A stretch of DNA of 64,000 nucleotides from CBDBZX01 sp965213645 (GTDB lineage: Bacteria > Deinococcota > Deinococci > Deinococcales > Trueperaceae), in the NCBI GenBank assembly GCA_965213645.1, contig CBDBZX010000004.1:868001-932000 (forward strand), read 5' to 3'. Shown here one piece after another: positions 8,884-17,975 of the stretch. The notes beneath the pieces were generated by a model. That model did not search any database, was not told where the DNA came from, and saw only the letters and a list, made by a program, of their open reading frames with translations. How positions within the stretch are numbered: position 1 is the first letter of the stretch; every line of letters begins with the position of its first letter. The position numbers were made by a program, and so were the translations under genes.

Positions 8884-9619
8884 TAATTCAAGGTATTTCT
8901 TTCCCGAGCGTTTCAAGTTGCTTTTCAATTGTATTCTTATCGAGCGAAAATTTCTTGATGAATTGGGTCAAGGTGAGATTGGACTTCCTTTGATTGCAGC
9001 CGTAGCAAACGTAAACCATATTTTCTACTGTGGACAGCCCTCCCTTACTTACGGGGTAAATGTGATCGGCTTGACAATTATCCTCAAGAGGCATATTGCA
9101 GTAGGGGCAGTTCTCAGTAATCTCTAACTGGCTTTTAAGCCTTGCTGCTTCGTCTCTTGTTTTTCCATAAAATGCTGCTATAACCGCTCGAGTTTTTTGT
9201 TCTTCTATAAGTATTTTCTCTTTTCTACTTTGTAATACCGGAATATCAGCATCAATTTTGCTCTGTAAATCAGCAATTTTCTTTTCTATCAGTCCTATAG
9301 CTTGGCTATGGTCAAATCTGTAGTAGTCGTTAGTATTAAGCTTTGCATCGGCTTGTTTAAGAAAAATTGACGCTTCAAATTCAGATACTTCTTGTAAGAA
9401 CTGTGTTTCTATGTTCTGTTTACACTTTTCCTCCAATGAGACAAGTTGTAGTGCTCTTTCTTTCATCTTAGGCTTGAGGCGAGAAATTTTTTGCGCGTCA
9501 TTACCATAATAAATAATATCGGGATTCACTAATCTCGATCCTAGTTTATGGTTATTAAAATCTTTCATAATCTTACTTATCTTATCTCTATATTTTCTAC
9601 AATCTTTTAAGGCATCAAC

Positions 9620-10666
9620 CTAAGTACACGACAAAAGCCTGAAAGCGCTGTGTAGGAGCTTAGGGTCAAGGGAGAGGTTGGTGATCGCTCTGCGGATAAA
9701 GTCAAGCCCGAGCCGGAAGACAGACCTTTCACGTCTACCGTGCGGCTTGATGCGAATAGGCTTGAGTCGGTGTTGCCAGTGACCGACTTTAAGCGCCCAG
9801 AGAAAGGCGAGACTAACCACAGCGACCAGGGCGCTGAGGCGCTCGGTGTCCTTGAGGTGGGTATCTTCGAGGTTGAAGCCGCTCGACTTGAGGGCTTTGA
9901 AAAGAGACTCTATCTGCCACCTGTGGGCGTAAGCGCTCAAGGCTTTTCTAGGATTGCGGTTGGTCACAATGATGACGAGTTGCTGGTCACAGCTCCTAGT
10001 TGCAGCAACGGCAAGCTCACACCCACAAATCTTGTAGCGGTGGTGGAGGCTTCGCGTTTGCAAGGGTTCAAGCTGCCGAAAAAAGGCTGCGAGTTGAAAC
10101 CAGTTGTCAGCTAGGCTGTTTTCTCGGATGCGAATGGCAAAGGGAATGTTTTGGTCTATCAGGAACCCAAACCAGTCTTGACCAATGAACTCCCTATCTG
10201 CAAGTAAGACCTCTATGCGCTCAGGTTTGATGACCTCCAAAACCTGTTCGAGCAACTCAGTGCGCTCCAGTGTGTTCGAGTTGCCCTGTTTAGTCAGAAG
10301 AACGAACGCGAGGGGGATAGCGATACCTTCATCGACTAGAGCAATCATCAAAATATTGATGTTGAATACGCCAAACTTCCAGTTCGTTCTATCGACGCAT
10401 AAGGTGTAACGCTGCTTGTCGAGAAGTTTGACTATGAAGCGCGTGAAGTGTGTCTCGTCAAGCTCCAGCTCAGCAAAGAACCGCTGCGCCCGTCTATACA
10501 CAGAAGCCTCACATGCCCAGCTTTGCATAGTGCTGACCACGCGCTTGAGATTGACCGTCCTCGCCTCGACAATACCCAGCATCAACATGCTCAGAAACGT
10601 GAGCCTCGACTTGTGCAAGTTGACACCTACTTCTTTCAACGCTTCGACTAATCCAGTATGCTTCAT
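9620..10666 (-). CDS. IS4-family DDE transposase
   Basis: The protein has 348 residues. The DDE residues sit in CVDRTNWKFG, LLADREFIG and the YAHRWQIESLFKALKSSG block, which is the Y-R-E-K signature of IS4. It is complete and intact. The TAG stop is formed by the last three bases of the IS end. Its protein sequence is the same as that of the copy at 53192. Confidence 0.93.
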   Translation of the reverse strand: MKHTGLVEALKEVGVNLHKSRLTFLSMLMLGIVEARTVNLKRVVSTMQSWACEASVYRRAQRFFAELELDETHFTRFIVKLLDKQRYTLCVDRTNWKFGVFNINILMIALVDEGIAIPLAFVLLTKQGNSNTLERTELLEQVLEVIKPERIEVLLADREFIGQDWFGFLIDQNIPFAIRIRENSLADNWFQLAAFFRQLEPLQTRSLHHRYKICGCELAVAATRSCDQQLVIIVTNRNPRKALSAYAHRWQIESLFKALKSSGFNLEDTHLKDTERLSALVAVVSLAFLWALKVGHWQHRLKPIRIKPHGRRERSVFRLGLDFIRRAITNLSLDPKLLHSAFRLLSCT

Positions 10667-10744
10667 TTGAGTTCTCCTTCGTTTAGCTACGCACTAAACA
10701 TTCTTCAGGGAGAACTCCTTTTTGTAAAATTGTCGTGTACTAAG
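9620..10744 (-). mobile_element. IS4-family insertion sequence, copy 1
   Basis: The element is 1125 bp with ends CTTAGTACACGACAA (transposase side) and TTGTCGTGTACTTAG. A 9-bp target duplication (GTTGATGCC read on the minus strand; 9611-9619 and 10745-10753) flanks it. It is apparently identical to copy 2 at 53114, so both inserted recently. It interrupts an HNH gene. Confidence 0.95.
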
Positions 10745-11116
10745 GGCATCAACCTTCTTTTTCTCTAAAATTTGATATCCCTCAGCTTCTTGAGATAAGC
10801 CGGTTTTCAATTTTGAGAGAGCATCGATCTCGTTTTGCCATTTTGTTACTCGAGCTTGTAAGGAACTCAGAGGCATTTTTTTAGCATTTGCAATATTCTT
10901 TTGGTAATAGCGCTTTCTTCTACGAGACAAAATCTTATCCTTAAAGAGTTAGGTTAGTTGCGAAATTATACCCCGCTTCAGCGTAGTTGCTTCTACGAAG
11001 AAGAAAGTGCTTGCACCCGTTTAGGTTGGATTAGGAACATATTGGAGAAACCTTAGAGCGAGAGAGCTATCTGCTTAACCGTTTTCCGAATCAATGCCTT
11101 ACCTTAGTAGTCTGTT

Positions 11117-11890
11117 TTAGACACCAAGAGGTCTGAGCGCACATGTGGCGAACAGCGTAGCGATATATCTGTCCACAGGTTTACCGGGGAACCTATCTTC
11201 ATAAAAGCCCGTCAAAACGAAACCTGCTGCTAATTGACCTCCGATGAGGTCGTCTAGTGAGTGTCCGAACTCGAGCGCGTCACCCTCTTGAAGGTGATTT
11301 TCCCGCTCGTTGAACTCAACGTCTGAAAAGGGGATAGCGCGATGAATCACTAAGCGCTGTTCGTTCTTCTCCGCCTCATTATCTAGCGCGTAGAGCAGCG
11401 GGTTCACCAGCCCTGAGAGCAGCCGCCCGCCGGGACGGAGCACTCGGAAGGCTTCGCGCCATACGGGTTTGACATCGGGGACGAAACAGTTGGAAATGGG
11501 GTGAATGATGAGGTCGAAGCTCAGGTCACTAAAAACCGTGAGGTCCATCATGTCGCCTTGAATGGTGCGAAGGGACAAACCATCCCTTTCAGCGACGGAC
11601 GCATCTTGTTTAAGCTGCTCGTCCGAGAGGTCGAAGACGATGACGTTCGCGCCTGCCGCCGCTAACAGCGGTCCTTGCTGACCCCCGCCTGAGGCGAGGC
11701 AGAGAATATCCGCGACCTCGACCTCACCTAGCCAGCGACGCGGTACAGCCTTAGTCGGGGTGAGGTGAACCGCGTAATCGCCGCGCTTAGCCGCTTCGAC
11801 CTGTTCGCTCGAGACGGGCTGCGTCCAGCGGTTTTCGCCCTCGACAACGCGCCTGTTCCAAACGCGCCGATTGACCTCTTGTGCTTTCAT
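11117..11890 (-). CDS. Class I SAM-dependent methyltransferase
   Basis: The protein has about 257 residues. Motif I is LCLASGGGQQGPLLA, an acidic end of strand 2 follows (VIVFDLSDEQL), and the motif IV region is FDLIIHPISNCF, which fits the Methyltransf_11 fold. The substrate is unknown. ATG 11890 has GAGG about 6 nt upstream and is preferred over an upstream in-frame start that would overlap hspR. It is the last gene of a dnaJ-hspR-methyltransferase row, so it may be part of a heat-shock transcript. Confidence 0.8.
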   Translation of the reverse strand: MKAQEVNRRVWNRRVVEGENRWTQPVSSEQVEAAKRGDYAVHLTPTKAVPRRWLGEVEVADILCLASGGGQQGPLLAAAGANVIVFDLSDEQLKQDASVAERDGLSLRTIQGDMMDLTVFSDLSFDLIIHPISNCFVPDVKPVWREAFRVLRPGGRLLSGLVNPLLYALDNEAEKNEQRLVIHRAIPFSDVEFNERENHLQEGDALEFGHSLDDLIGGQLAAGFVLTGFYEDRFPGKPVDRYIATLFATCALRPLGV

Positions 11891-11912
11891 AACGAACCTC
11901 GGTTGACTTCGC

Positions 11913-12338
11913 TCAGTCTTCCTCAGCAACCGGCGGCTCCAACGCCCCCTTCGCCCGGTACGTCTGCATCTTATCGCTAAGCTCCGAGGACAGCTCGCCG
12001 ATGCGCCCCTCCATGCGGTCTTGGAGCGTGTCCAACTCGCGGCGCAAGCGGATGATCTCTTCGACGCCCGCTAGGTTGACGCCTAACTCCTGGGTGAGCC
12101 GCCGGATTTCGCGCAAATGGGTGATATCGCGCTGAGAGTAGAGGCGCGTTTTGCCCGACGAACGGCTCGGCTCTATAAGCCCTTTGCGCTCGTAGAGCCG
12201 CAACGTCTGCGGGTGCATGTCCACGAGTTCCGCCGCGACGCTGATGACGTAGAGCGGCCTGTCGTGGTCCACACCAGATTTCACCTCTTCCGCGCCGTCA
12301 TTCCTTGCGTCATCTATATTGTTCACGTCGTCACTCAT
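11913..12338 (-). CDS. hspR: HspR-like MerR-family heat-shock repressor
   Basis: The protein has 141 residues. After an acidic, disordered N-terminal 28 residues comes a MerR helix-turn-helix (YVISVAAELVDMHPQTLRLYERKGLI) with the HspR-typical M-H-P-Q-T-L-R wording, then a coiled dimerisation segment. HspR represses dnaK-type operons together with DnaK in actinobacteria and Deinococcus. It sits 38 bp downstream of a dnaJ gene, as in those genomes. I found no clear HAIR inverted repeat in front of dnaJ, so its targets may be elsewhere. Confidence 0.85.
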   Translation of the reverse strand: MSDDVNNIDDARNDGAEEVKSGVDHDRPLYVISVAAELVDMHPQTLRLYERKGLIEPSRSSGKTRLYSQRDITHLREIRRLTQELGVNLAGVEEIIRLRRELDTLQDRMEGRIGELSSELSDKMQTYRAKGALEPPVAEED

Positions 12339-12376
12339 AGCGTCCTTTCCAAAGCGTCACCCTTAGCTCAGCGTAC

Positions 12377-13315
12377 CTAACTCAAGGCGCTGCGCACCCG
12401 CCGCCACAGCCCGGACCACATACCGATGCGGAGTGTCGCAAGCAAGTCTTGCCCGCCTAAACCGCCACCGGGGACGCGGATGAGCTGACCTTCGGTTGCG
12501 CCTTTGGGAACCGTCACGTCCACGCCCAAAAACGCCGTCGTCACACCGCGCTCCGCCTCGAACGGGGTCACGGAGAGTTCGGCGTGAAGCGTGCCGTTAT
12601 CCAGACGGGCGTTTGGCGGCAGGTCAGCGCGGAGCGTCACGAAGGCGTCCCCTGGCGGGCGACCCGGCCCGCCGAGTTCTTTGAGGCGCAGCTTGAGGCC
12701 GTCTTTGGCTCCGGCTGGAATCTTCACCTCGACCTCCGCGCCGCTCCGCACGAAGCCGCGTCCGCCACACACTTCGCACATGCGCCCGCTGCTCAACACG
12801 CCCTTGCCATAGCAGGTCGCGCAGACGCTCGGACCCGGAATGCGCACGCGGCGCACACCGCCCTGCCGCATCTCGGAGAGGTTGACCCCGAGTCCAATCT
12901 CCTTATGCTCCCCTGGCAGCATTCCCGACGTGCGCATCATTCCCGCCATCGCGCCGAAGAGGGCGTCAAAGACCGCGTTGCCCGTTTGCGGTGGAGCCGC
13001 GCCCCGCTGACTCCAGTCGATTTTGATATCCGCCTCTTGAAAAATCGTCTGCCAATCCACCGTGTTAAAGTCGGGGCGGCTCGCCTGTGGGCGCGTGCTG
13101 CCGAAGCGGTCGAAGCGGGCCCTGGTCTCGGGGTCGCGCAAGGTCGCATAGGCTTCGCTGATCTCCTTGAAGCGCTCCTCGGCCTCTTTGTCGCCGGGGT
13201 TGCGGTCAGGGTGATACTGCAAGGCGAGGCGGCGGTAGGCCGTCTTAATCTCGGCGGCGTCGGCGGTAGCAGAGAGCCCTAATACCTCATACGGATTGCG
13301 TAGCGTCTTAGTCAC
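12377..13315 (-). CDS. dnaJ: DnaJ-type co-chaperone with a reduced zinc region
   Basis: The protein has 312 residues. The J-domain with HPD is at 35-37, followed by a linker and a central region with only two Cys motifs (CATCYGKG and CEVCGGRG near 158 and 173) instead of the four of canonical DnaJ. Two C-terminal beta domains follow. One zinc centre rather than two is therefore likely. It stimulates DnaK ATPase and delivers clients. The start is GTG 13315 in a leaderless setting: -10 TATATT ends 7 nt before it, with a TTGACA further up. It is the first gene of the hspR row. Confidence 0.88.
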   Translation of the reverse strand: MTKTLRNPYEVLGLSATADAAEIKTAYRRLALQYHPDRNPGDKEAEERFKEISEAYATLRDPETRARFDRFGSTRPQASRPDFNTVDWQTIFQEADIKIDWSQRGAAPPQTGNAVFDALFGAMAGMMRTSGMLPGEHKEIGLGVNLSEMRQGGVRRVRIPGPSVCATCYGKGVLSSGRMCEVCGGRGFVRSGAEVEVKIPAGAKDGLKLRLKELGGPGRPPGDAFVTLRADLPPNARLDNGTLHAELSVTPFEAERGVTTAFLGVDVTVPKGATEGQLIRVPGGGLGGQDLLATLRIGMWSGLWRRVRSALS

Positions 13316-13414
13316 TACTACTAATATACATTATGTGAGTGTTGTCGTGTCAATTTGAGGGTGAGGTTGATAGAGGAGTCGTGTCCTTAACCTACTCACG
13401 CTATACTTAAAGCT

Positions 13415-13810
13415 ATGAAACCCTTCTCAGGAGACGCAACGACGAAAGCAACCCGAACGCTAACCAAAAAACTCCTCTTCGCGCTGACCTTACTCCTCCT
13501 CATCGGCGCACTCGCAAGCTGCCGCAACGAGACTCAAAACCGCATCCGCCGCGATATTCAGGATTTTACGGGCGGACGCATGTACATTACGCTCTACGGC
13601 CTAGATGGTACGCCTATTTATAGCGGCACGGTAGACGGTAAGGTGACGCGGGCCTCGGGCAACTTAGCGAACAGCAACGAGAACGCGGCGGGCGGTTACG
13701 TCTTTTGGTTCGATGAGAACGGGCAGTATCACCAGAGCGATTTGCCCTACCTCGTCACATCTAATCAGAGAGATACTGGAAGCGCAGCGCCGCAGAACGA
13801 GGGTCAATAG
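13415..13810 (+). CDS. Lipoprotein of unknown function
   Basis: The protein has 131 residues. A basic N-terminus is followed by a hydrophobic segment and a lipobox (GALASC), giving an exported lipid-anchored protein of about 95 residues. The mature part has a YITLYGLDGTPIYSGTVDG beta pattern but no family I recognise. The promoter is leaderless: TATACT at 13402-13407, 7 nt before ATG. Confidence 0.75.
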   Translation: MKPFSGDATTKATRTLTKKLLFALTLLLLIGALASCRNETQNRIRRDIQDFTGGRMYITLYGLDGTPIYSGTVDGKVTRASGNLANSNENAAGGYVFWFDENGQYHQSDLPYLVTSNQRDTGSAAPQNEGQ

Positions 13811-13936
13811 AAGGGCGGTGAAACGCTCGCTTTGTCCGAAACACAGCGTCTACCTGGGCTGTGTGCACCGTTAGCAGCTAAGTAAGGTTGTGAGCCCTCA
13901 CTCGAGCCGTAACGTTAAGACAAACCGGCCACACGA

Positions 13937-13966
13937 CGTGAAGAGGTCCCTAAAAACCTCTTCACG
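13937..13966. terminator. Hairpin with inverted AGAGGT pair
   Basis: CGTGAAGAGGT (13937-13947) and ACCTCTTCACG (13956-13966) form a perfect 11-bp stem with an 8-nt loop, 127 bp after the lipoprotein gene. No T-run follows. This is one of the clearest inverted pairs of the over-represented AGAGGT word. Confidence 0.6.
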
Positions 13967-14119
13967 AAACTCTTAGGCGGGGCTTAATGGTGGCTTGCTA
14001 AACTATTTTGTCAAAGCGTGGCGCATGAAGCTGCGTGTTTCGAGCACGAATTCAGCCTCGAGCACCCTCTACACCAAGGTACTCACCGAGGCACTGCGTG
14101 AAACAACGAGGAGATGACG

Positions 14120-14629
14120 ATGAAACTGCGCTTAATTTTATCTGTAGCCTTAGCCGCGCTCTTATCAGCGTGTACAATTTACGTCGCCCCGGACGGCTCG
14201 GTCAGTTCTGGCTTGGAGGGGCTCGAGTACGACGACGTCATCACCGAGTTCGAGCCTGACCGGGGCTCGGGCGCGAGCTACGACATCGGCGACGACATCA
14301 GCTTCCGCGTGCGCACGGAGCGCGACGGCTACCTCACGCTGACCTCGCTCAACCCGGACGGCTCCATCGACGTATTTGGGCGCAACATCTTCGTGCGGGG
14401 CGGCAGAACCAACCTCATCCCCGACGTGGACAGCCGCGTGAGCTACGAGGTGGGCGGGCCGCGCGGTCTCAACCGCGTCCGCGCCTCCTTTACGCCGCGC
14501 GAGACCGACACGGAGCGCGTGATCTATAGGGGGCAGAGCGGTGAAGACGTCTGGACGCGGACCATCGAGAGCGATGTCCGCAGCTACGACGTGCGCGACG
14601 TGGCGCAGACGCGCTTCTATGTACGCTAA
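14120..14629 (+). CDS. DUF4384-type lipoprotein
   Basis: The protein has 169 residues. The signal peptide ends in the lipobox LLSAC. The mature part has the DUF4384 look: DDISFRVRTERDGYLTLTSLNPDGSIDV followed by a repeated beta pattern. These domains are exported and often linked to surface or stress proteins, with no defined activity. ATG 14120 is chosen because GAGGAG lies 6 nt upstream; ATG 14114 overlaps that site. An imperfect hairpin at 14683 terminates the gene. Confidence 0.75.
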   Translation: MKLRLILSVALAALLSACTIYVAPDGSVSSGLEGLEYDDVITEFEPDRGSGASYDIGDDISFRVRTERDGYLTLTSLNPDGSIDVFGRNIFVRGGRTNLIPDVDSRVSYEVGGPRGLNRVRASFTPRETDTERVIYRGQSGEDVWTRTIESDVRSYDVRDVAQTRFYVR

Positions 14630-14682
14630 TTCACTGCATTTGTGAACTTTACGATAGCTCCGAATTCTCAAACCTACGTTCT

Positions 14683-14716
14683 GACAGAGGTCACGCCGCC
14701 GCGCGTGGCCTCTGTC
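14683..14716 (+). terminator. 14-bp hairpin containing AGAGG
   Basis: GACAGAGGTCACGC pairs with GCGTGGCCTCTGTC with one G-T pair and a 6-nt loop. The -10 box of the next gene (TATAGT, 14717-14722) abuts it, so termination and the next leaderless start are packed together. Confidence 0.65.
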
Positions 14717-14730
14717 TATAGTGAGCTATC

Positions 14731-15816
14731 ATGACCTCTCTGCGCCGCTACTTTATCTTCCTTCTGCTCGGTTTCGTATTAGGCTCCGCAAACGCCCAAT
14801 TCGCCGCAAGCTACGCGCCGATTGCGGCGGATGTGCGGCTCGAGCGCGACCTCTTAGACCTCACGAACGCCGAGCGCAGACGAATGGGACTCAGTACACT
14901 CCTCCCAGATGAGGCGTTAGCACTCGCCGCGCGGCATCACGCGCAGGAGATGGTGTCCCTCAACTACTTCTCGCACAGCTCCCCTACCCCGCGCAACGCC
15001 ACGCTAAGTCAGCGTGTCGCGCAGGCGGGCTCGGCGGCGATAGGCGTTGGGGAGAACTTAGCGCTGGTCGGACCGCAAGAGGTTGCGCAGCGGAGCGTGC
15101 AGGGTTGGATGGAGAGCCCTGGACACCGGGAGAACTTGCTCAGGCCGGACTACACGCACGTCGGCTTCGGTACGGCTAGGGACGCGAGTGGTCGCGTCTT
15201 CGTCGCGCAGGTTTTCGCCGTGCAGCCTTTGGAGGTGGACTACGTCCAAGTGACCTCACGGCTGCAAGAGAGCTACCTCGTCGAGGTCGAAGTGACGCTG
15301 AGCGAAACCCAAGAGGTCGCCCTTTTTTACGGCGCAGCCTCACTGCCTTCGCAAGTGCTCGAGGCGGGTAGTCACGTGCTGAGCTTCTCGACCCCTGACG
15401 CGGCGCAGTTCCAACTGCGCGTGGGCGTGCGTGAGCCCGGCGCTGCGGGTGGCTTTATCCAACATGACGACGGCTGGCTGAGCGCAGATGGGCGTTGGCG
15501 CTCTTCAGGTAGTGCGCCGCGCAGCCTCGCCACTATTGACAGAGTCTCACGGCGTTTTAGAGTGAGTCGCGTCTACCGCGCCGAGCTGACCCTTGCTGTA
15601 ACGCCACAAAACGCCCTCGGCGTCTGGCTCGCTGGAGAATACACTGAACCAGAGATAAGAGGTCGTACGCTCAGCGTCAGCATCCCGAGCACGCTAGACG
15701 CACCGACACTCGACCTCGGGGAACAGATGCCCAATGGACGCTACGCGCTACTTTACCGTTTACAACTTAACGTTCAAAGTGGCGTGCCGAGACTCGCGCC
15801 AGCAACGCCAAATTAG
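14731..15816 (+). CDS. Secreted CAP-domain (SCP/PR-1) protein
   Basis: The protein has 361 residues. The signal peptide ends near ANAQ, and a bacterial CAP domain covers about 40-170: LLDLTNAERRRMGL, the His in RHHAQEMV, HSSPTPR, GENLA, and SPGHRENLL with HVGFG. The conserved His and Glu residues of the CAP cavity are present. The remaining 190 residues are beta-rich and unrecognised. Such proteins are extracellular; function is unproven. TATAGT lies 8 nt before ATG, so the transcript may be leaderless. Confidence 0.82.
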   Translation: MTSLRRYFIFLLLGFVLGSANAQFAASYAPIAADVRLERDLLDLTNAERRRMGLSTLLPDEALALAARHHAQEMVSLNYFSHSSPTPRNATLSQRVAQAGSAAIGVGENLALVGPQEVAQRSVQGWMESPGHRENLLRPDYTHVGFGTARDASGRVFVAQVFAVQPLEVDYVQVTSRLQESYLVEVEVTLSETQEVALFYGAASLPSQVLEAGSHVLSFSTPDAAQFQLRVGVREPGAAGGFIQHDDGWLSADGRWRSSGSAPRSLATIDRVSRRFRVSRVYRAELTLAVTPQNALGVWLAGEYTEPEIRGRTLSVSIPSTLDAPTLDLGEQMPNGRYALLYRLQLNVQSGVPRLAPATPN

Positions 15817-15904
15817 CTAGGCTGAGTCGGTTAAAAATAGAGAAGGGAGGATGCGGAAAGTAAACATTGACATGCTCTCCCTTTCGCTTTATGTTCCTTT
15901 CAAA

Positions 15905-16038
15905 TAGCATTTCCACTTGACATTGCTACACTTTTCCGCAGATATACCCGCTAAAGCAGGGCACAGGTCATCTCTTAAAGTGCGCGCTAAACGATGTCCT
16001 TGTTATTGAGGGTGTAGCTGACCAGATGATACCTGCTA
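15905..16038. repeat. Intergenic repeat family 1, copy B
   Basis: It starts with TAGCATTTCCACTTGA and ends with GACCAGATGATACCTGCTA, with AAAGTGCGCGCTAAACGATG between. It shares the right half nearly word for word with copy A. The surrounding 15817-16316 holds no gene apart from this repeat and the yebC upstream region. Confidence 0.8.
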
Positions 16039-16316
16039 TAAGTATATGCCTGAGTTAGGTGACAAGGTGCCGATGGCTGAGGTGGGTGAGGTCTTACCTC
16101 ACCCTTTCAACCTCACCGTGATGCTTGTTTTTGGCTCGAGAGCACCCCACAATACCCGTTTGTAAAATAAAACACGCACACTTGCCCTTTTTCCAGCGAT
16201 CTAAGGTACAATGAGGCGATGGACAAGGGGTCTCTCACCTGCCATAATTGGAGAGAGGTCGTGTCTCAGCTAGCTCTACTGCAAGTGATAGTGATTGCAA
16301 AAGGGAGGAGTGTGCC

Positions 16317-17045
16317 TTGGCGGGTCACAGTAAATGGTCGCAGATCAAGCGCAAAAAAGCGGCCAACGACAAGCAGCGCAGCAAAGCGATCAGCAAGCAC
16401 ATTCGCGCAATTCAGGCGGCGGTGCGCGAGGGGGGCGGGGGCGAGCCGAGCGCGAACCTACCGCTTAAAAATGCTCTCTCAGCGGCCAAGACCGACGACG
16501 TCCCGCAGGACAATATCGACCGCGCGATTGAGCGTGCACTAGGCGGCGCAGAGGGGGGCGGTTTCGATGAGGTGATGTACGAGGGCTACGGTCCGTCCGG
16601 GGTCGCGGTGCTCATCGAAGCGCTGACCGACAACCGCAACCGCACCGTCGCTGAGGTGCGCCACGCTTTCAGCAAATTTGAAGGCAACATGTCGGGCGCG
16701 ACCGCGTGGCAGTTCGACGCGAAAGGTGTGATCGTAATAGGCGACACGAGCGAGCAGACGCAAGAATTGGCGATCGAACTCGGCGCGGAAGACTTGGAGG
16801 TCGAAGAGGACCTCCTGACGGTCTATACCGAGCCTACCGAACTCTACACGCTAGTGGAGGGGTTTCAGAGCGCAGGCTTAGAGCTCGAGGTAAGCCAACT
16901 CACCAAGCTGCCGCAAACGACCACGCCAGTGAGCGACGAAGACGCGGCGAAGGTGATGCGGCTTTTAGAGGCGCTAGAGGAACTCGACGACGTACAAAAT
17001 GTCTACAGCACCGCTGACCTTAGCAGCGTGAGCGAACTTGTTTAG
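16317..17045 (+). CDS. yebC: YebC/PmpR-family translation or transcription factor
   Basis: The protein has 242 residues and starts at TTG 16317, giving the canonical N-terminus MAGHSKWSQIKRKKAANDK; GGGAGGAG lies 6 nt upstream. All three YebC domains are present, with the acidic central part (EDLEVEEDLLTVYTEP) and NVYSTAD near the end. Family members act as DNA-binding regulators or as ribosome rescue factors at proline stretches; which applies here is not visible. It is followed at once by nnrE, probably translationally coupled. Confidence 0.93.
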   Translation: MAGHSKWSQIKRKKAANDKQRSKAISKHIRAIQAAVREGGGGEPSANLPLKNALSAAKTDDVPQDNIDRAIERALGGAEGGGFDEVMYEGYGPSGVAVLIEALTDNRNRTVAEVRHAFSKFEGNMSGATAWQFDAKGVIVIGDTSEQTQELAIELGAEDLEVEEDLLTVYTEPTELYTLVEGFQSAGLELEVSQLTKLPQTTTPVSDEDAAKVMRLLEALEELDDVQNVYSTADLSSVSELV

Positions 17046-17054
17046 GTGGCTGAT

Positions 17055-17813
17055 ATGGCGATAGTCAATAAAATGGAAAAAACAACAAATACTCCCGTGA
17101 ATATGTCCGCAATTCCTACGCTAAGTTGGAGTGAGTTGCAAAAGGTCAACGCCTCGCAGATGCAACACATCTCGCTCCTTGCAACGGGCAAATACGGCCT
17201 CGATATGCGTGCGCTGATGGAAGAAGCGGGCAAGAGCCTAGCGGAGTTAGCCGTGCATCTTACCCCAAAAGGCCCGTCGCTGGTGGTGGCGGGGCGCGGC
17301 AACAACGGCGGCGCGGGCTTAGCGGCGGCGCGTTATTTGGCGGAGATGGGGCGGCCCGTCTGGGTTGTGCCGACGCACGAGGCGGAGAACTATTCGGGTG
17401 TGCCCAAAGAGCAGCTCGAGAAACTGAGCGAGTACAAAAACATCCGCGTCAAGAGCGGCCTACCCAAGATGAAGTTTCAGTGCATCATTGATACCGCCGT
17501 AGGAATCCATTTGGAAGGTCCGCCCAGAGGCCGCACGCTCGACGTGATCACCGTCTTAAACAGCATGAACAGTTGCCCTGTCATCTCGCTCGACGCGCCG
17601 ACAGGGATGTCCGTGGATGACGGCAGCGTCCCCGGTGACGTGGTGCACGCCACCGCGACCTTGTCGCTGGTCTTGCCCAAAGCGGGCATCAAACCCGGCG
17701 GTCACGTGGGCGAACTCTACCTCGCGGGCCTCGGGCTGCCCGAAGACCTCTTCAGCGACCTCGGCTTAGAGCCGTATGCGCCGCCCGCACCGTGGGGTAG
17801 AATTTCAGAGTAA
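17055..17813 (+). CDS. nnrE: NAD(P)H-hydrate epimerase (YjeF N-terminal domain)
   Basis: The protein has about 252 residues. Signature motifs are VVAGRGNNGGAGLAAARYL, the IDTAVG/SLDAPTG region, and VPGDVVHATATLSLVLPK. It converts the R epimer of damaged NAD(P)H hydrate to the repairable S form. Only the epimerase half is present; the NnrD dehydratase domain often fused to it is absent here. ATG 17055 is preferred (AGGTGG upstream), with GTG 17046 abutting the yebC stop as the alternative. A strong terminator follows at 17887. Confidence 0.88.
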   Translation: MAIVNKMEKTTNTPVNMSAIPTLSWSELQKVNASQMQHISLLATGKYGLDMRALMEEAGKSLAELAVHLTPKGPSLVVAGRGNNGGAGLAAARYLAEMGRPVWVVPTHEAENYSGVPKEQLEKLSEYKNIRVKSGLPKMKFQCIIDTAVGIHLEGPPRGRTLDVITVLNSMNSCPVISLDAPTGMSVDDGSVPGDVVHATATLSLVLPKAGIKPGGHVGELYLAGLGLPEDLFSDLGLEPYAPPAPWGRISE

Positions 17814-17886
17814 GCCGTACTCTTTATGGTACTTTCGGACCTAGGTACGTTGCAAAGCCACCGAAAATAACAAGGGTTGAGAAATG

Positions 17887-17917
17887 AAGAGGTCGCTATC
17901 TGTAATAGCGACCTCTT
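17887..17917 (+). terminator. Terminator with inverted AGAGGT pair
   Basis: A 12-bp perfect stem (AAGAGGTCGCTA against TAGCGACCTCTT) with a 7-nt loop is followed by TTCTC. It lies about 70 nt after nnrE and ends the yebC-nnrE unit. Confidence 0.75.
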
Positions 17918-17975
17918 TCTCGTGAGCCTGCGGTACGTCTTGAAAAGTTACGCTTTTGGGCTCGAGCCCCCGCTA

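Larger units (their letters stand above)
8888..10930 (-). pseudogene. HNH endonuclease gene with coiled coil, split by an IS4-family element
   Basis: The N-terminal part (10930 down to 10745) and the C-terminal part (9619 to 8888) are parts of one gene. Removing the 1125-bp IS and one copy of the 9-bp target duplication restores a single 303-codon frame through VDAL-KDC. The N-terminal two thirds are basic and coiled-coil-like. The C-terminus has an HNH fold: CPYC, DHIYPVSKGG, then CYGCNQRKS, so Zn-binding Cys pairs and the catalytic His are intact. The original start is TTG 10930 with AAGGAT upstream and a TATAAT box at about 10966. The DNA is AT-rich and almost lacks the AGAGGT and CTCGAG words, suggesting acquisition. 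A defence or mobile-element role is possible but not shown. Confidence 0.8.

Noticed and set aside
12584..13282. Long frame on the plus strand opposite dnaJ
   Set aside because: An antisense shadow of a well-supported gene. Similar long antisense frames opposite sppA, the ABC genes and hcs were discarded for the same reason.
13316..13400. HAIR-type HspR operator before dnaJ
   Set aside because: No CTTGAGT-N7-ACTCAAG-like dyad could be found; only a -35/-10 pair is visible.
16219..16316. Upstream extension of yebC
   Set aside because: The TTG at 16317 gives the canonical MAGHSKW start with a strong ribosome binding site; the extension is low-complexity and not conserved in the family.
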